A stretch of 64,000 bases of DNA from Fasciola hepatica (GCA_948099385.1 CANUEZ040000161.1:496001-560000), one strand, 5' to 3'; positions 35,590-47,330 are shown, numbered from the stretch's first letter. Translations and numbers: made by a program. Notes: generated from the letters alone by a model not told the origin.

Positions 35590-35966
35590 AGTAACACAAG
35601 TTTGAGCAATGCGTAGCCAAATTCACAACGGATCCCGAAATCAAAAGGCGATTATCCGTGATATTCTACGATAATAGATTATTGAATGAACAATGACACC
35701 AAAAAGATACAAACTTCAATAATGAGATTACAAGGACTCAACAAACGAGAAATCGAATTGAGGCGTGCGAGCAAGGAGCACGTGCGTCACGCAGGTCCGG
35801 AACAAGGACATGACAGAGTAGCGCTCTGGGCGCGAACAGACAACAATTGGTCCACAAAAACAAACAGTTCGTAAAGACACGTCAATAGTGTAAGCAAGTG
35901 AGTGATGTTAAGAAAAACATGGTTCTGCAATGATTTTAGGGGTATTTTCCACGACCAGCCGTTACA
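35590..35966 (-). repeat. BEL-2 3' LTR
   Basis: 377 bp of the A2 subfamily, almost identical to 24969-25345. On the plus strand it begins AGTAACAC (usual TGTAAC) and ends GTTACA. BEL 3' UTR sequence follows at once (CCGCACACTAAAATC), so it is a true 3' LTR, not a solo one. Confidence 0.9.
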
Positions 35967-36613
35967 CCGCACACTAAAATCTTCCCGAATCATTAGCAGA
36001 GTCGAAGGTTTGGTATAAAGATACTGATTCTTCCTACCTACCTAGGCCCTTCTGTCAGTGCGCGTACCTAATGCACATCCTCAGCGTTCTACTCATGGTC
36101 GCACCTGATCCGCCAGTCACACTGACGCGAGGTTATTCTTCATCTTCCATGTGAACGGCTGACCGATGGCGGGCGTGAAGGGGAAACACAGGTGCTGTCC
36201 TTGGAAGGGCCGTCCTTCCCTGGCTGTATGTGCTAGAGTCAGTGTGTGTGTATGATGTGATCGCCGCTACTTCAACATATGCAAAAGATATTTCGATGAC
36301 GTCAAACAAAACAAACGGCGAACACTCTCACATGTTTGCTAGGAGTTACGGGGTATAGCGTGCATCGGGTATGTGCGTGTGTCTGGATGTACTATGGAAT
36401 CGCATATACTAACACATATCGGAAAAGCCCTCTGCAACATCCACGAACGACTATGAGCATTGTAATGTGTTTGACGGAGATCATGAAGTATAAACGCGTA
36501 TAATGTAGGTGTGTGTGCCTCGGGGTGCATGATGGATCGATACGTCAGTGTGTCGTGAATGTTCCCATACATGGGAGTTTCTTTACTCATCTCGAAGACG
36601 AATGCGAAACAGT
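35967..36613 (-). other. BEL-2 3' UTR
   Basis: Matches the BEL-3 3' UTR in order, including the CCTAGG-type segment near 36050 and the polypurine tract next to the LTR. The CA/TG-rich section (about 36240-36380) is less regular than in BEL-3. Confidence 0.7.
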
Positions 36614-39600
36614 CTACTGGGCCTCCGCGTTATCCGCTTCTCCGCCTCCACTCTCGAGTAGGCTAATACTGCGTACGTCACGAATTAGCGCTCCGTTAGC
36701 TATATTCACCTTCACTGTTATTATCGTTCTGTCAGTGCTTTCAATGGCTGCCATGACCACTCCCAAGGACCAGGTGCTGAAATGTGCGCGTTCGCCTGCG
36801 ATCATCACCACATCCCCAACCTTGAATGGTCCTGCTTTGACCAGCCAATTCTGTTGAGTCTGCAGTGTTGGTAGGTACTCCCGCAGCCAGCGCCTCCAGA
36901 AAACCTTGGCAAGATAATTCGCCTGCTTCCATCCGTGGAAGTAGCTCCCACGAAGGTTTACCAGCCCTTGGAAACCCATTGCCGGAGTATATATCTGCCA
37001 GTGCGCCTCTTCCGTCGATGAAGTGCTGCAGGGCCCGTAGAAAATAATCGGTCGTCATCGAATGTGCGACTTCTAGGTGTACCGCACGTGACTTCATGCG
37101 CGTCATGATACGCTCACATCGTTTTTCCAGCCTCTTCCAGCGCTTGATCCACAAGGGTCCGAAATAGTCCAACCCTGTGTCGCTGAACGGCCATCAGCCC
37201 GCAGTCAACCTGCATTCTGGTAGCTGGGCCATGTGTTGTCTGCCCGCTGCGGCATTGCGTCTCCTACGATGTACACAACGTCGGATTACGCATTTTACAG
37301 TCGCTCTTCCTCTCAGCAACCAAAGGGTGCTTTTAGATGGTACTCGTCACGTGACTTTCCCCGGCATGTCCCTCCACAGCGTGGACGTGTTGGATCATTA
37401 GCTCTACTACAGATTGTCGAGCAAGCAGCAGTATAGGGTACTTTGTGTCGAAGCTCAGGTGGGCGTTGGTCAGCCTACCATCCACCCGCAGCAGTCCATC
37501 GGTGAGTTTGGGGTTTAAGTGCTTAAATTCGCCTCCTACGGATGATACTTCTTTGTTGATTCGTCCCACTTCTTCCGCCCTCAGGAGTTCTCGGGGAAAG
37601 CCTCTAGCTGTACCATCTTGAAAATATCATATTCTGCGGCCCGTGGTTCATCGGGGCTTGTCGGACCCACTCGTATCCCGCCTGAAGGACGTATCCCTTT
37701 CATGACTAGTACATTTTTCTTGAACCTGGCTAACCAAACTAACGCACGAGGTATCTCCGTCCGGGAAGAACATCTGACCAATCGTGATAAAATGGATGTC
37801 GCTTCGACGACGTTGGCCGCTATCACTAAGCCTTTGATCTCCAGTTCTACTTCCCTAGGGGGGTTTAATTCGAACACGGGCCAGCTCTGTTAAGGCACTT
37901 GCAGGATGTTTGGCCCTCTCGTCCACGTGTCTAGTTGCCTGAAGCTGGCCGCACCTCGGGAGCACAGATCGGCTAGATTGTCGCCAGACCTGACATGCTT
38001 CCACTGGTTCATGGCCGATTCATCGTGGATAATCGTGAGTCGGTTGGCAATGAAAGTGTTAAGCCGGCTCCGGACGTTGCTAATGTGGTAAAGTACTATC
38101 GTTGAGTCCGTCCAAAAGCTAGCCGACCAAATGTAGAAGTTGAAACACCTCTTCACCGCTTGTACTGCCCTGACTGCTAACACGGCTACGCTGAGTTCAA
38201 GGCGGGGGATCAAAACCGACTTCAGTGGAGCAACGTGGGCTTCAGCGAACAGGATCCTCGTAGTATATTGTCCACCTCCTGCGCACCATCGTCCGTACAC
38301 CACAACTCCATAACCGACTTCGATGCATCGGAAAAGGCATGTAGTTCTCTCGTCCGCGTCGCATGACCAGAGGCCGAACATCGTGGAATCCGTATGTCCC
38401 CTAGCTTCTTCAAGTGTTCGAAAATTCTTCCCAGTCCGGCCGGTCCTCTTGGTTCAGTGACTGGTCCCAGTGAACATTTTACGGCACGGCCGCTGCAGCA
38501 AGATCTTTCCGGGTAGCAGCCAGGGTGAGACGAAACCGAGCGGGTCGAACAGACTAAAGACAGCGGATAGTATGTCTCGACGGGTTACTGGCAACTCGGG
38601 AATATTTAGCTCGAAAACAGAGTCGTCCGTTTCCGCGTCCCATTGTATTCCTAAAGTGCGTTCGGTGGGGAGTAGAGAGCTGTCCAAATCTCCAACCCTT
38701 TCGGCTCTCTCGTGGTACGGAATGATCTCGAGCACTTGTGATGCGTTCAACATCCATTTTGTTAGGTGGAAGCCGCCCTCCTCTAGCAATCTTGTTAGGC
38801 CTCTGAAATGCGCCAGGGCTGAGTCTACATCATCGAATGACCCAAGATAGTCGTCCACGTAGAAATTTCTGCTGACGCCATCTGCCACCGACCGATGGAC
38901 CAGATCTCCATGTTTGTTTGCAGCTTCCCGAAGGGCGTAGTTCGCACAGAACGGTGACGATATGGCTCCGAAGTGGTGGACGGTCATCCTATAATTTACC
39001 ACTGCGCTGTCCCGGTCGTTCTCTTCCCATCACGGGAAACGCAACGCATCTCGTTCTCCTACCGGAATTTTCACCTGGTGAATCATTTCCCTGATGTCGG
39101 CAAACGAGGCCACTCTACCCACTCTGAAACGTCACAAAAGTTCGATTGGTGGTGTGGTCCAATCAGGTCCTTGTAGTAGGCAGTCGTTTAACGACTTGCC
39201 CTGGAACTTGCCCGCACAGTCGAAAACCACCCCAGGTTTTCGGGTTTCTTGGGGTTGATAACCGGGTGGTGAGGCAGGTACCAGGTCTCCTTTTTGCCGT
39301 CGGTGTTGGTAGGCACCTTCTCAACCTAACGGAGTGCTTCGTTTCGCTTCATCAATTCCGCGTATTTTTCCCACAGATTCTGGTCTCGAACGAAGCGTTC
39401 CTTCAGTCGTGGTATCCGTTGGAGAATATAGTTCCCGTTGTCAGTCCACGAGTCAGCAGATGTGCGCCATGGAAGTGGAACCTCGAACTGTTTTCTGAGG
39501 CCTCTAGTGCATTGCTGTACTGTCTTCAAAACAAAGTGATATTCGTGACTTTCGTCTCCGAAGTCATGGAACTCCTTTGCATACAGCCGCTGAGATGATA

Positions 39601-41150
39601 CTCTATGCGGTCCGTTTTGGCGGATAAATAATTCACGGAACCACGTCCCCCTACTGGACCATGTATTATCTATCCAAGAGCCGTACGTACGGCAAAAGGT
39701 ACCTGGCGGTCGCCCAATCTCTGGTCAAGTACCCAATGCGCCTCTGGCACGTCGCAGCCGATGAGGAGATCCACTTCATCATCTTCCCAGTCTACAACGG
39801 TGACATCCTGCAGGTGGGGCCACCTAGTCAAGATTGCGTTGATCAACCTTGGTGCTCGCATGAGGAGATCAGCTAATGTGAATGCTTCCGTTGGTTTGAT
39901 TTTCTCGTTAGCGTCTAAAGAGATGAGTTGCAGCCTCAACCGGCCGGCAGTCATTACTTGTGTTCCGTCCGCCGTGCCCACTGCTAACGACGTCGCACCT
40001 TTAGCGAGCCGGTGTTTGTCGGCAAACCGCTCTTTCACTAGGGCAGTGTCGGATCCACTATCGACGAAAGCCAACGTTTTGACCAACCCCGTTGGGGTCA
40101 CTGCTCCCACGGCAACTACTTCTAAACGAACTAGTTTACTGGCAGACCGCGGCGTTGAACAAATCACACTGGGCTTGGTACTCGCCTCGGGTATAGTTCC
40201 TCTCGCCTGGTGCAGCAATCGATGGTGTCTGTCCGTGCAGCCCTCGTAACCACATCTGGTATTTGCTCGACAAGCTGCCGCCCGGTGCGTGGTGTTGAGA
40301 CAAATAAAACACGCTCCTGCCATCCTCGCCATTCCCCACCGTTCGTCTATTGTGGTGTTGACGAACTTGGAGCATTCTGGTAGTCCATGGCTAGCACCAC
40401 AGGATCTGCTCTTGGGTTGCGACGTAGCATCGCGTAAAATGGCATGTGTATTGGCCTAAGGTTGGCGTTTTGGAAGTTGCCGTGCATGCGTTTGAGCTTG
40501 GCTAGTACTGGGCCTGTTTGCTCGGTAGCTGTTCCGGATGAGTCGGCCAAATCTGCTGTCGGCTATCTTGGTTTGCCTGTCCAAGTATTCCGTCAGGCGT
40601 TCGAAGTTAGCCTCCCGGTCGCTTTGGCTTATCCGTTCCGCTTCTTCTGCCCACTGACCCTGTAGTTAGGGAGAGAGATGACGGACTATGTTTTCCAAAG
40701 TGTGCATTGCATCTAGGTCAGCCCTGTAACCTAAATGGTCGAGGGCTATTGAGCAGTTTTGCATCTTGATCACGAGGTCGGCCATTGTGTAGACGTCGCC
40801 CTTAGTTCTCTTTGCCTCTACCATCACGCCCTCTATTAGGTTACGGGCTACTTTGAAAGGCTGGCCGAACAGCTCCTCCAAGTTCTTCCCTGATCGGATG
40901 TAGCCTTATTCCGGGTCAAGCACGGTACACCCGTCGATAGCTTCTCTTTCTCGGGTCCGACAGTAATTAGTCAGATAGAGAAGCCTTTGCCCGAGGTCGG
41001 TTATCTTTTTCCGACGAGCGTTTCAAACTGTTTGACGAACTTGCAGTAGTGTTCTGATCGCGCGTCAAAAACCATCAGTTCTACTCTCGGCAAATCGATC
41101 GTTGGTGTTTTATAGTCGGTGACCGGCGTGGAGTTCCCTATTTTATTCTG
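36614..41150 (-). pseudogene. BEL-2 gag-pol (broken)
   Basis: Minus-strand blocks match BEL-3 closely: gag 40881-40136, protease 40332-39670 (FVDSGSDTALV intact), RT 39529-38454 with an intact YVDDYLGSF box, RNase H 38413-37890, integrase zinc region 37569-37333, integrase core 37172 onward and C-terminal domain 36979-36614. Stops and frameshifts separate them. In the integrase core the reading jumps from IYSGNG straight to the C-terminal domain, an internal loss of about 110 codons that takes the catalytic Glu with it. Confidence 0.9.
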
Positions 41151-41169
41151 CCCACGACCGGTCGTTACA

Positions 41170-42170
41170 CGCGGTGCAGGGTAAGACTCGCCTCAGACGA
41201 TCCCCCACAAGAAACGTCAAACTACGCCTAACAAACTTCACTCTGGAAACCGTCATCTACCCCCATTTTCCAAAGCGTACTGGTACCACAGGCACCCTCT
41301 GACTGTTCTTTTCGACGGATCGGGGCTCTTTTACCCGCCTTCAGACTTGCCCCTATCATAATGAGACAGTGTGTGGCTGATTAGAGTGTCCAAGTGGATG
41401 AAAATGAAAGGAAGATATGGATAATATAACATCTCTATCCTATAAATCCAGATGTGCAAGACTGTTCAGTCAGTGTGCAAAAAAAGATCAAATTGACAGA
41501 AATTAAGGCAACCGTGTACCCCAGTGAAACCTGGCCGACCAGTAATTCACAACTTTTGCATCCCACCTGAATAAGGTTATTCGTCATTGCGGCTGAATCA
41601 CGAGGATTGACTGGCCAGGCAACCGTGTATTTTAGTGGCCCGGATACTACTTTCTGGTTTGCGGCCCACCGTTGGACAGAGGCCCTCGGAAACCGCTACA
41701 TATGCTTGAGTTCCGGTGTCAGTTCGATGCGGTCTAGTACCCAGGTTTGGCCGAGCCTTCCGTGTTTTCTGTTTTTTTCGTAGAAATCTATAGACGAGAC
41801 AGAGTTAGCGAACACAGTGAGGACTCTAATTGCTGGTAAAAAGTGCAACAACCTCACAGCCGGGACCCTACCCATTTCCAGCAGACAGATCGCTACTGAC
41901 TCGTTGTCATCAATTAGCACTCGGAGGACAAGAGCATAAATTGTACAAACCGGGAGTAAACTGGAGCTTGAAGGCACTTCCTTTTCTCTTTGTGTGGCAA
42001 ACAAGTGGAACAAGTTGCCCCCACAAGTGTTGGCGGCAACCTCGGTCTTTCCTCTCAAGCGCAGGCTGTTAGCACACTAATAGTAACTGTCGGATGTGGA
42101 AAATCCTCCGAGAGCACGGTAATGTCAGGATCGCTTAAGATACTCACTTGTATGCTTCATTTGCGAGTTT
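41170..42170. other. No recognisable gene
   Basis: Short open frames only. It may hold the decayed end of the gypsy-4 RNase H, but I cannot show this. Confidence 0.35.
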
Positions 42171-42174
42171 CGTA

Positions 42175-42435
42175 GAGCGTACACTTATACAAACTCACCT
42201 TTTGTTCATGCTCGTCTAAGTACCATAATGCCACATCCCTTTCGGACCTGTGTGCCTCGCGTGTTTGTCTGTCACAAGCCGTGAATCCGGCTGTCGGTTT
42301 TGAGTTTTTTGATCGCACATATGAGGTCCGTAAGCTTTTGGTGATGTTGTTCGTCCAATAATTCAGTATCGTTGTAACAGCGAAGCAGGTATTTTATAGA
42401 TTCGAGACTCGCTCGAACCGGCTAATTATCGCTCG
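42175..42435 (+). repeat. Old diverged BEL LTR fragment
   Basis: Several LTR blocks recur in order with many differences: CCACATCCCTTTCGGACCTG, then GAGTTTTTTGATCGCA, GAGGTCCGTAAGC, TTTTGGTGATGTTGTTC and CAATAATTCAGTATCGT. They align with the middle and end of the 680-1055 LTR. Termini are not recognisable, so this is an ancient copy. Confidence 0.5.
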
Positions 42436-42955
42436 AAAGAGTAAAACACTGGGCGGAAGTATTCCCAGTCTGTGACCAACCGTCCTGAGTGGCTGGTTTA
42501 TTCTTATCTTCTTGTCCTTTTCCTTCCCCCCTACTCATTACCTTACACTGCACGTCGTCACTCCGGTGTTCCATTACTTTGCCTAACTTTATCACAACCC
42601 CAAATTACTCCACTCATCACCATTTCATAATTACTTCCTTACGCTTTTCGAGGTCTCGGAGTATGTCTCGCCTGGGAACAGCGGTGAGTTTTGGAGCTGA
42701 ACCTATGTTGTTGAGAGGCTACTGTTCCCGGAGGCGAGCCTGTTTTTCCTCCTCCGCCACTACAAACACCTAATTATGTAGGATCCATAGAAGTCGCAGC
42801 ACGGCGGGAACTCCTTGATCTCAAAGCGCAAGAAACTGGACGTCTATTGGCTCAAGCCGTCAGTCCTGTGGCTTGACCTGACTTGATCTGACCCTACCTC
42901 TATCCCATAGTGGTGAGGACACCCACGTGCACAAGTAACGACAAGCGCCAACTTC
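42436..42955. other. No recognisable gene; pyrimidine-rich stretch
   Basis: The plus strand is C/T-rich at about 42500-42650, giving a spurious 94-codon frame. I see no domain or terminal repeat. Confidence 0.35.
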
Positions 42956-42959
42956 TTAG

Positions 42960-43436
42960 TCCGCTAATGGATCTCTCGCCAGCAGTCGCCTTACCGTTTA
43001 CCCAGGGTTCCATTTGTTCCAAGCAGGTAACTCAGACATCCTCTGCGTACAATCCTCCTTTGGACTCCATTCAAGGGGCGAAAATGATGAAGGATCCCGT
43101 AGGAGCCACATCCCACAACTTGTCTTTAAATACGCAGCCGGCTCTTGACCATCACTGGGTACCTAAGTCGGTTTGGATGAACTGGACAAGGGCCACCTGG
43201 GCACTGACAAAGTGAAGCTACTGGTTCCACAGATGTGTTGGATGTTGGAAAACTAATTCCTGACTAGCTCACTAGCAGCCTCACCGGTAATCCAGGTGTT
43301 GCGGAAGTGCTTCAGCCTAGAGGGAATCCCGCGGATACTAGCCACTGATAACGGATCGCAATTCTGTGTGGCAGAACTGAAATGCTGGCCAGATAGAATC
43401 GGATTTCGCCATACACATTCGGCGCCACGCTACCCG
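42960..43436 (+). pseudogene. gypsy-4 integrase: zinc-finger remnant and first part of the core
   Basis: About 43180-43240 reads LDKGHLGTDKVKLLVPQMCW, like the integrase zinc-finger region. After a deletion and frameshift, 43296-43436 reads LRKCFSLEGIPRILATDNGSQF, the core around the second catalytic Asp. Reading is cut at the solo LTR. Confidence 0.65.
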
Positions 43437-43813
43437 TGTAACGACTGGTCGTGGAAAATACCCCTAAAATTATTGCAGAACCATGTTTTTCTTAACATCA
43501 CTCACTTGCTTACACTATTGACGTGTCTTTACGAACTGTTTGTTTTTGTGGACCAATTGTTGTCTGTTCGCGCCCAGAGCGCTACTCTGTCATATCCTTG
43601 TTCCGGACCTGCGTGACGCACGTGCTCCTTGCTCGCACGCCTCAATTCGATTTCTCGTTTGTTGAGTCCTTGTAATCTCATTATTGAAGTTTGTATCTTT
43701 TTGGTGTCATTGTTCATTCAATAATCTATTATCGTAGAATATCACGGATAATCGCCTTTTGATTTCGGGATCCGTTGTGAATTTGGCTACGCATTGCTCA
43801 AGCGTGTGTTAGA
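43437..43813 (+). repeat. Solo BEL LTR (A2 subfamily) with target duplication
   Basis: 377 bp, beginning TGTAAC and ending TTAGA (usual TTACA). Perfect 5-bp duplication ACCCG at 43432-43436 and 43814-43818. It lies within the gypsy-4 integrase core, and core sequence (SNG motif) resumes directly after it. Confidence 0.93.
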
Positions 43814-43818
43814 ACCCG

Positions 43819-44381
43819 TGTTCTAACGGGGCAGCGTAAAATTCGCTGAGTTCTGTGAAAAGTGCGGTAACATCAACCCGAGGACGTTGCTTGACTTGGA
43901 AGCGTTCCTCGACAATTTATCGTTGCAATGCAGAATTGCAGTGCACCCAGCCACTGAGGAGGGTCCAGCCGTCTCTTCAAGTCCGGAAAATCGCGACCGT
44001 TGCTGATGATTCTTGAGTGCACCGACGTCACATATTTCCGTGGCAAAGAGCTTTCACCAACTAATGCAATCGTCACCAAACAACTTGGTCAATCTATGAT
44101 CGGGATCAGGGCCTAGATGATGCATCGGTGCATCGGCTCCATCTGAGCCAAATTCATCTTGAAGTGGCAACCGGCGATGAAACCAGTGGTACGGCTGAGG
44201 CGACCAAGGACCTAGCTGGTGACCGCGTTAATGACTGCGATACATCTATTCCGCCTCCTGAAACGGCTGCCGCAGGGGCCAAGCCACAGTCACCAGCTCC
44301 AGTTGGAAGATCAGTACGACAAGCAAACCAAGTTGACGAGGAGCTTTTGAGGGAAGAATGTCGTGGTGATCCAGCAGTTGT
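43819..44381 (+). pseudogene. gypsy-4 integrase: end of core and C-terminal region
   Basis: Directly after the solo LTR the frame gives an SNG block of the integrase core, then stops and frameshifts. The C-terminal tail (44128-44381) is acidic, then rich in Pro and Arg (APVGRSVRQANQVD), as in gypsy integrase tails. The frame 44128-44517 runs on into the LTR-like block. Confidence 0.55.
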
Positions 44382-44650
44382 CACACGCTGTGCTGTCAGG
44401 TGCTGCTTCGTAGTCAGGAACGCGGATCAGCCTCAATCAGTCAGGTTCGCTGCAGACAAGTCCAGCAAGAGCTCCCTGTGTTTGGTCAGGTTCGAGTCTA
44501 CCAGTTATCTTCTCTGACTTGACATACTTATACGGACCCGTTCTGCAATGCAAAAAACATGTCATTTCGCAGCCTTGGTCTTCTTGCCGCTTCCGTCTGC
44601 ACAGCAGTGAGTGGGGATAACTTCAGCGCTTCCTGTCAGTTCACTTTGTT
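44382..44650 (+). repeat. gypsy-4 LTR-like block (3')
   Basis: It begins TGTCACACG and aligns with 24225-24503. It follows the integrase tail, as a 3' LTR should. The two blocks are visibly diverged, consistent with an old insertion. Confidence 0.5.
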
Positions 44651-44654
44651 GCGA

Positions 44655-45020
44655 ATATCACAGTTTATTTCCTCTGCGATCCTTCCGGACGCTTGGTTCT
44701 GACCTCATCGTTTTGTTCTGTTGTGTATTTTCATCCGAACCGATACCTCCGATATTTCCGTCGGCCTCCTGTTTCAGTCAACCTGACTTTCGGTTTCTGG
44801 CAGACTGTGTGCGCATTTGGTCTCGTTTATGCCTTTTCGTAGCGTCTGTTGTATTTCGTGTACTCCTGGCATCGGCACTGTTTCGGTACCACAATATATA
44901 GAGTACACTTCCACTTCTGTTCGCTGACTTTGGTCTCCTCCATTCTTTCGATAGTGGGACTTTCTCGGTAGCTGGCCTTGAGACCGGAAAGAATACACAT
45001 CCAAAAGCAGCAGCCGGCTG
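44655..45020 (+). repeat. gypsy-5 5' LTR
   Basis: Aligns over most of its length with 47640-48010 (shared GACCTCAT, TTCCGTCG, TTTCGGT and the TATATAGA core followed by GTACAC/ATACAC). The termini are not exact. Confidence 0.55.
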
Positions 45021-45126
45021 CACTCTTTGCTGATGAGCTCGCTTCCACCTGGATAATTCGCCAGCTTGATCAGCCCATGCTTTCTGCTGTTTAACGTCCT
45101 CAGGTTTTGCATCACGTAAACACATT

Positions 45127-46790
45127 TTGCAATATATTATCTCAACACAACCATGTTTGAGGATTGGACGCAGACCTCAAGATATCTGCCGTTACATTCA
45201 CACCTCTGACGTTTACCCCGATGATCCCGAGGTTAGGTTAGCAGCACTAGGGATGCGCTTCGGGACTCCTGGGATCGTCGAAAGGCTCAGGATCTACCTG
45301 CCTCCTAGAAGCTGTCCATGGTGGTAATCACTTCTGTAAGGGAGCTCTGATGCAGTATTCGTCGAGGAGCTAAGCAAGGCCAGCCGGCTTTATTCCCCAC
45401 TGAGGGTCCAGGTTATTTTATTTTGTACCTTTGGCCGGTTAAATGCCGTCCCTACAGTCAGCTTCTGGCATGACACCCCATCGGGGATTCCAAATCCAAT
45501 GGCCACCGAGCTCGCCTCCGGGCCTCTGTAGGGCTTGCCGATTGGAGCTTGAATATAGTGAAGGTACTGTGGTTGGATTTGTTATCTCATCTTCAGACCA
45601 CCGTCAGTGCTCTCCTCGAGGATTCGTCATTGGTAGGAGCCGCTGCCGTGACTGGTAAGAGTATCGTCCGCTTCGGCACTCATCGCCACGGCATCTGTCA
45701 ATCGTCGAGATGTTGACCTACAGGAATAGCCGAAGAGGCCTCAACACTCCCGATCCGTCCATCTCCCATCCTCTTTTAAACGAATAGTGAATGTATCCAC
45801 CCCTCGTAGTTACCCCTGCACTTCACCGCAGGGACAAGCGCCCTCCATTGCCTACGTCCACAGTAAATCGGCTTCATCTGGGTCCACCAAACCTGGAAAT
45901 TCTACCGGTGGTTTTATTGGCTCCACCACGTTTTCGGACCAGCAACTCGTAGGTGCGGACAGCAGTGTTCATACGCCGCGGAAAACGCTAACATCGGCAA
46001 GAAAAGGTGGTCGTACTTGCCGGCAACCACTTTCAGTTTAGCCGCTTGCTTCGCGTGCGTCATTTATGCACCAGCGCTAGGTTCCATAATGAGATTGGGA
46101 CCAAAGTTTTTCTTGCCGGTTCGCAAAGATAAATCACAAGCTTCCTCGCTTCGGCTATCCACGGAGAATGGTTTCTCAATTCCTACCTATGGCACCAAAC
46201 AGCTTGCGGTCAGCCGTGGACCAAGACGACTGTAGCTGCGGGCCGTCATCCTTGCGGATGTTCCTGCAGGCGTACTGGGAAGCAACTTTCTGAGGCACTA
46301 TGAACTACGTGTTGATCCACGTAGGCTGCAGCCCAAAGCTCCTTCATCGGAAATAAACCTTACGGTTCCCACTGCTCAGATAGATGCATACCGAACCATA
46401 GGTTTGTTTTCTAACATTCCCCACGTATTTTCAGTCTTTATTCATTAAATTTCCAATTTTGACCGAACCGTTTGAAGAGGTAGACTCAGTGACCGATCTT
46501 GTGGCACACCACATTTTCACTAACGGACCACCTGTCACGGCCCAACCCCACTAGCCGGCACTGGACAAACTGGCCCCCGCCTAAGATTGGTTTGGCACTT
46601 TACTTTCTAAAGATGTCGTTCGTCTCTCTCACAGCCCACGGGCCTCACCTCTACACATGATTTTATAAAAATATGGCCTTAGCTGGCGACCGCGTGGCGA
46701 CTTCGGGCACTAAGCTCGGTTACCTGCTACGATAGCTATCGGATACCCCACAAACACGACATCAGGGCGTTACTTAGCTGCACGACCGAT
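45127..46790 (+). pseudogene. gypsy-5 gag remnant and protease
   Basis: 45127-45800 contains decayed gag-like frames (DVYPDDPEVRLAALGM, then a later Arg-rich frame). 46100-46330 resembles the CsRn1-like protease end: IPTYGTKQLAVSRGPRRL, then LGSNFLRHYELRVDPRRLQ in another frame. A linker to RT follows (TNGPPVTAQP, near 46520). Several frameshifts are present. Confidence 0.5.
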
Positions 46791-47330
46791 TTTCTAAGAT
46801 CGACTTGGTGCGAGCCTACCACCAGATCCCAGTCGCCGCTGAAGATGTCGAGGAAACCGCTGCCACGAAACTTTTTGGTTTGTTTAAGTTCCCACGTATG
46901 CCCTTTGGTTTGCAAAATGCTGCTCAGACATTGCAGAGGTTTATCGAAAGCATTACACGAGATTTGGGCTTCTTCGTGTTTATGTCGATGGCTTGATAGC
47001 CGCATCGCCCAGCGCAGATGGACATTTCTAACATTTAACTTTACTGTTTCAAACTTTGTCCAAACACCGGATATTCGTCAATCCCGATAAATGTGAACTC
47101 GGCAAGCCGGAGCTTGTATTCCTCGGTCACAAGATCACTCGCGAGTTTAGTAAGCCTTGCGAGGATGAAGTGTGCTATCCTGGGTTACCCCGTACTCTCC
47201 CCAATCAAAGAGCTTGAGGCATTTTTGGGGTTGTTTAACTTCTATCTTCGTTTTACACCCTACGCTGGTAGACGCTCTCTTCCACTAACCGGCTTAGTTC
47301 GTGGCAGTGCACTTTAACGGTCGCTTGCGG
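46791..47330 (+). pseudogene. gypsy-5 reverse transcriptase
   Basis: Plus strand: SKIDLVRAYHQIPVA and FKFPRMPFGLQNAAQT are diagnostic for gypsy RT. The catalytic box reads YVDG instead of YVDD (46981-46992), followed by LIAASPSADGH in a shifted frame and FLGHKIT further on. The loss of one catalytic Asp and the frameshifts make it inactive. Confidence 0.82.

Larger units (their letters stand above)
35590..41169 (-). mobile_element. BEL-2: dead BEL/Pao element with truncated 5' end
   Basis: A 3' LTR (35590-35966), a 3' UTR with the same layout as BEL-3, a gag-pol ruin (36614-41150) and only the first 17 or so bases of the 5' LTR (41153-41169). That remnant is joined directly to the middle of gag, so a deletion removed most of the 5' LTR and the gag amino end. 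No target duplication is left (AGTAC on one side, CGCGG on the other). Confidence 0.88.
24225..44650 (+). mobile_element. gypsy-4: old Ty3/gypsy element expanded by nested insertions
   Basis: Gypsy pieces on the plus strand lie in natural order: LTR-like block (24225-24503), gag with zinc knuckle (24504-25480), protease (25540-25785), start of RT (25786-26043), RT thumb and RNase H (about 35190-35589), integrase zinc finger (43180-43240), integrase core (43296 onward), C-terminal region and a second LTR-like block (44382-44650). Between them sit solo BEL LTRs, LINE-2, BEL-5 and BEL-2. I infer one original element of about 5 kb. Separate gypsy copies in the same orientation are the alternative. 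Confidence 0.5.

Noticed and set aside
42640..42780. tRNA-derived SINE near a TTCGAGAC..GAACC stretch
   Set aside because: The B-box-like match is weak, no A box is properly spaced, and no second copy is visible in the window.
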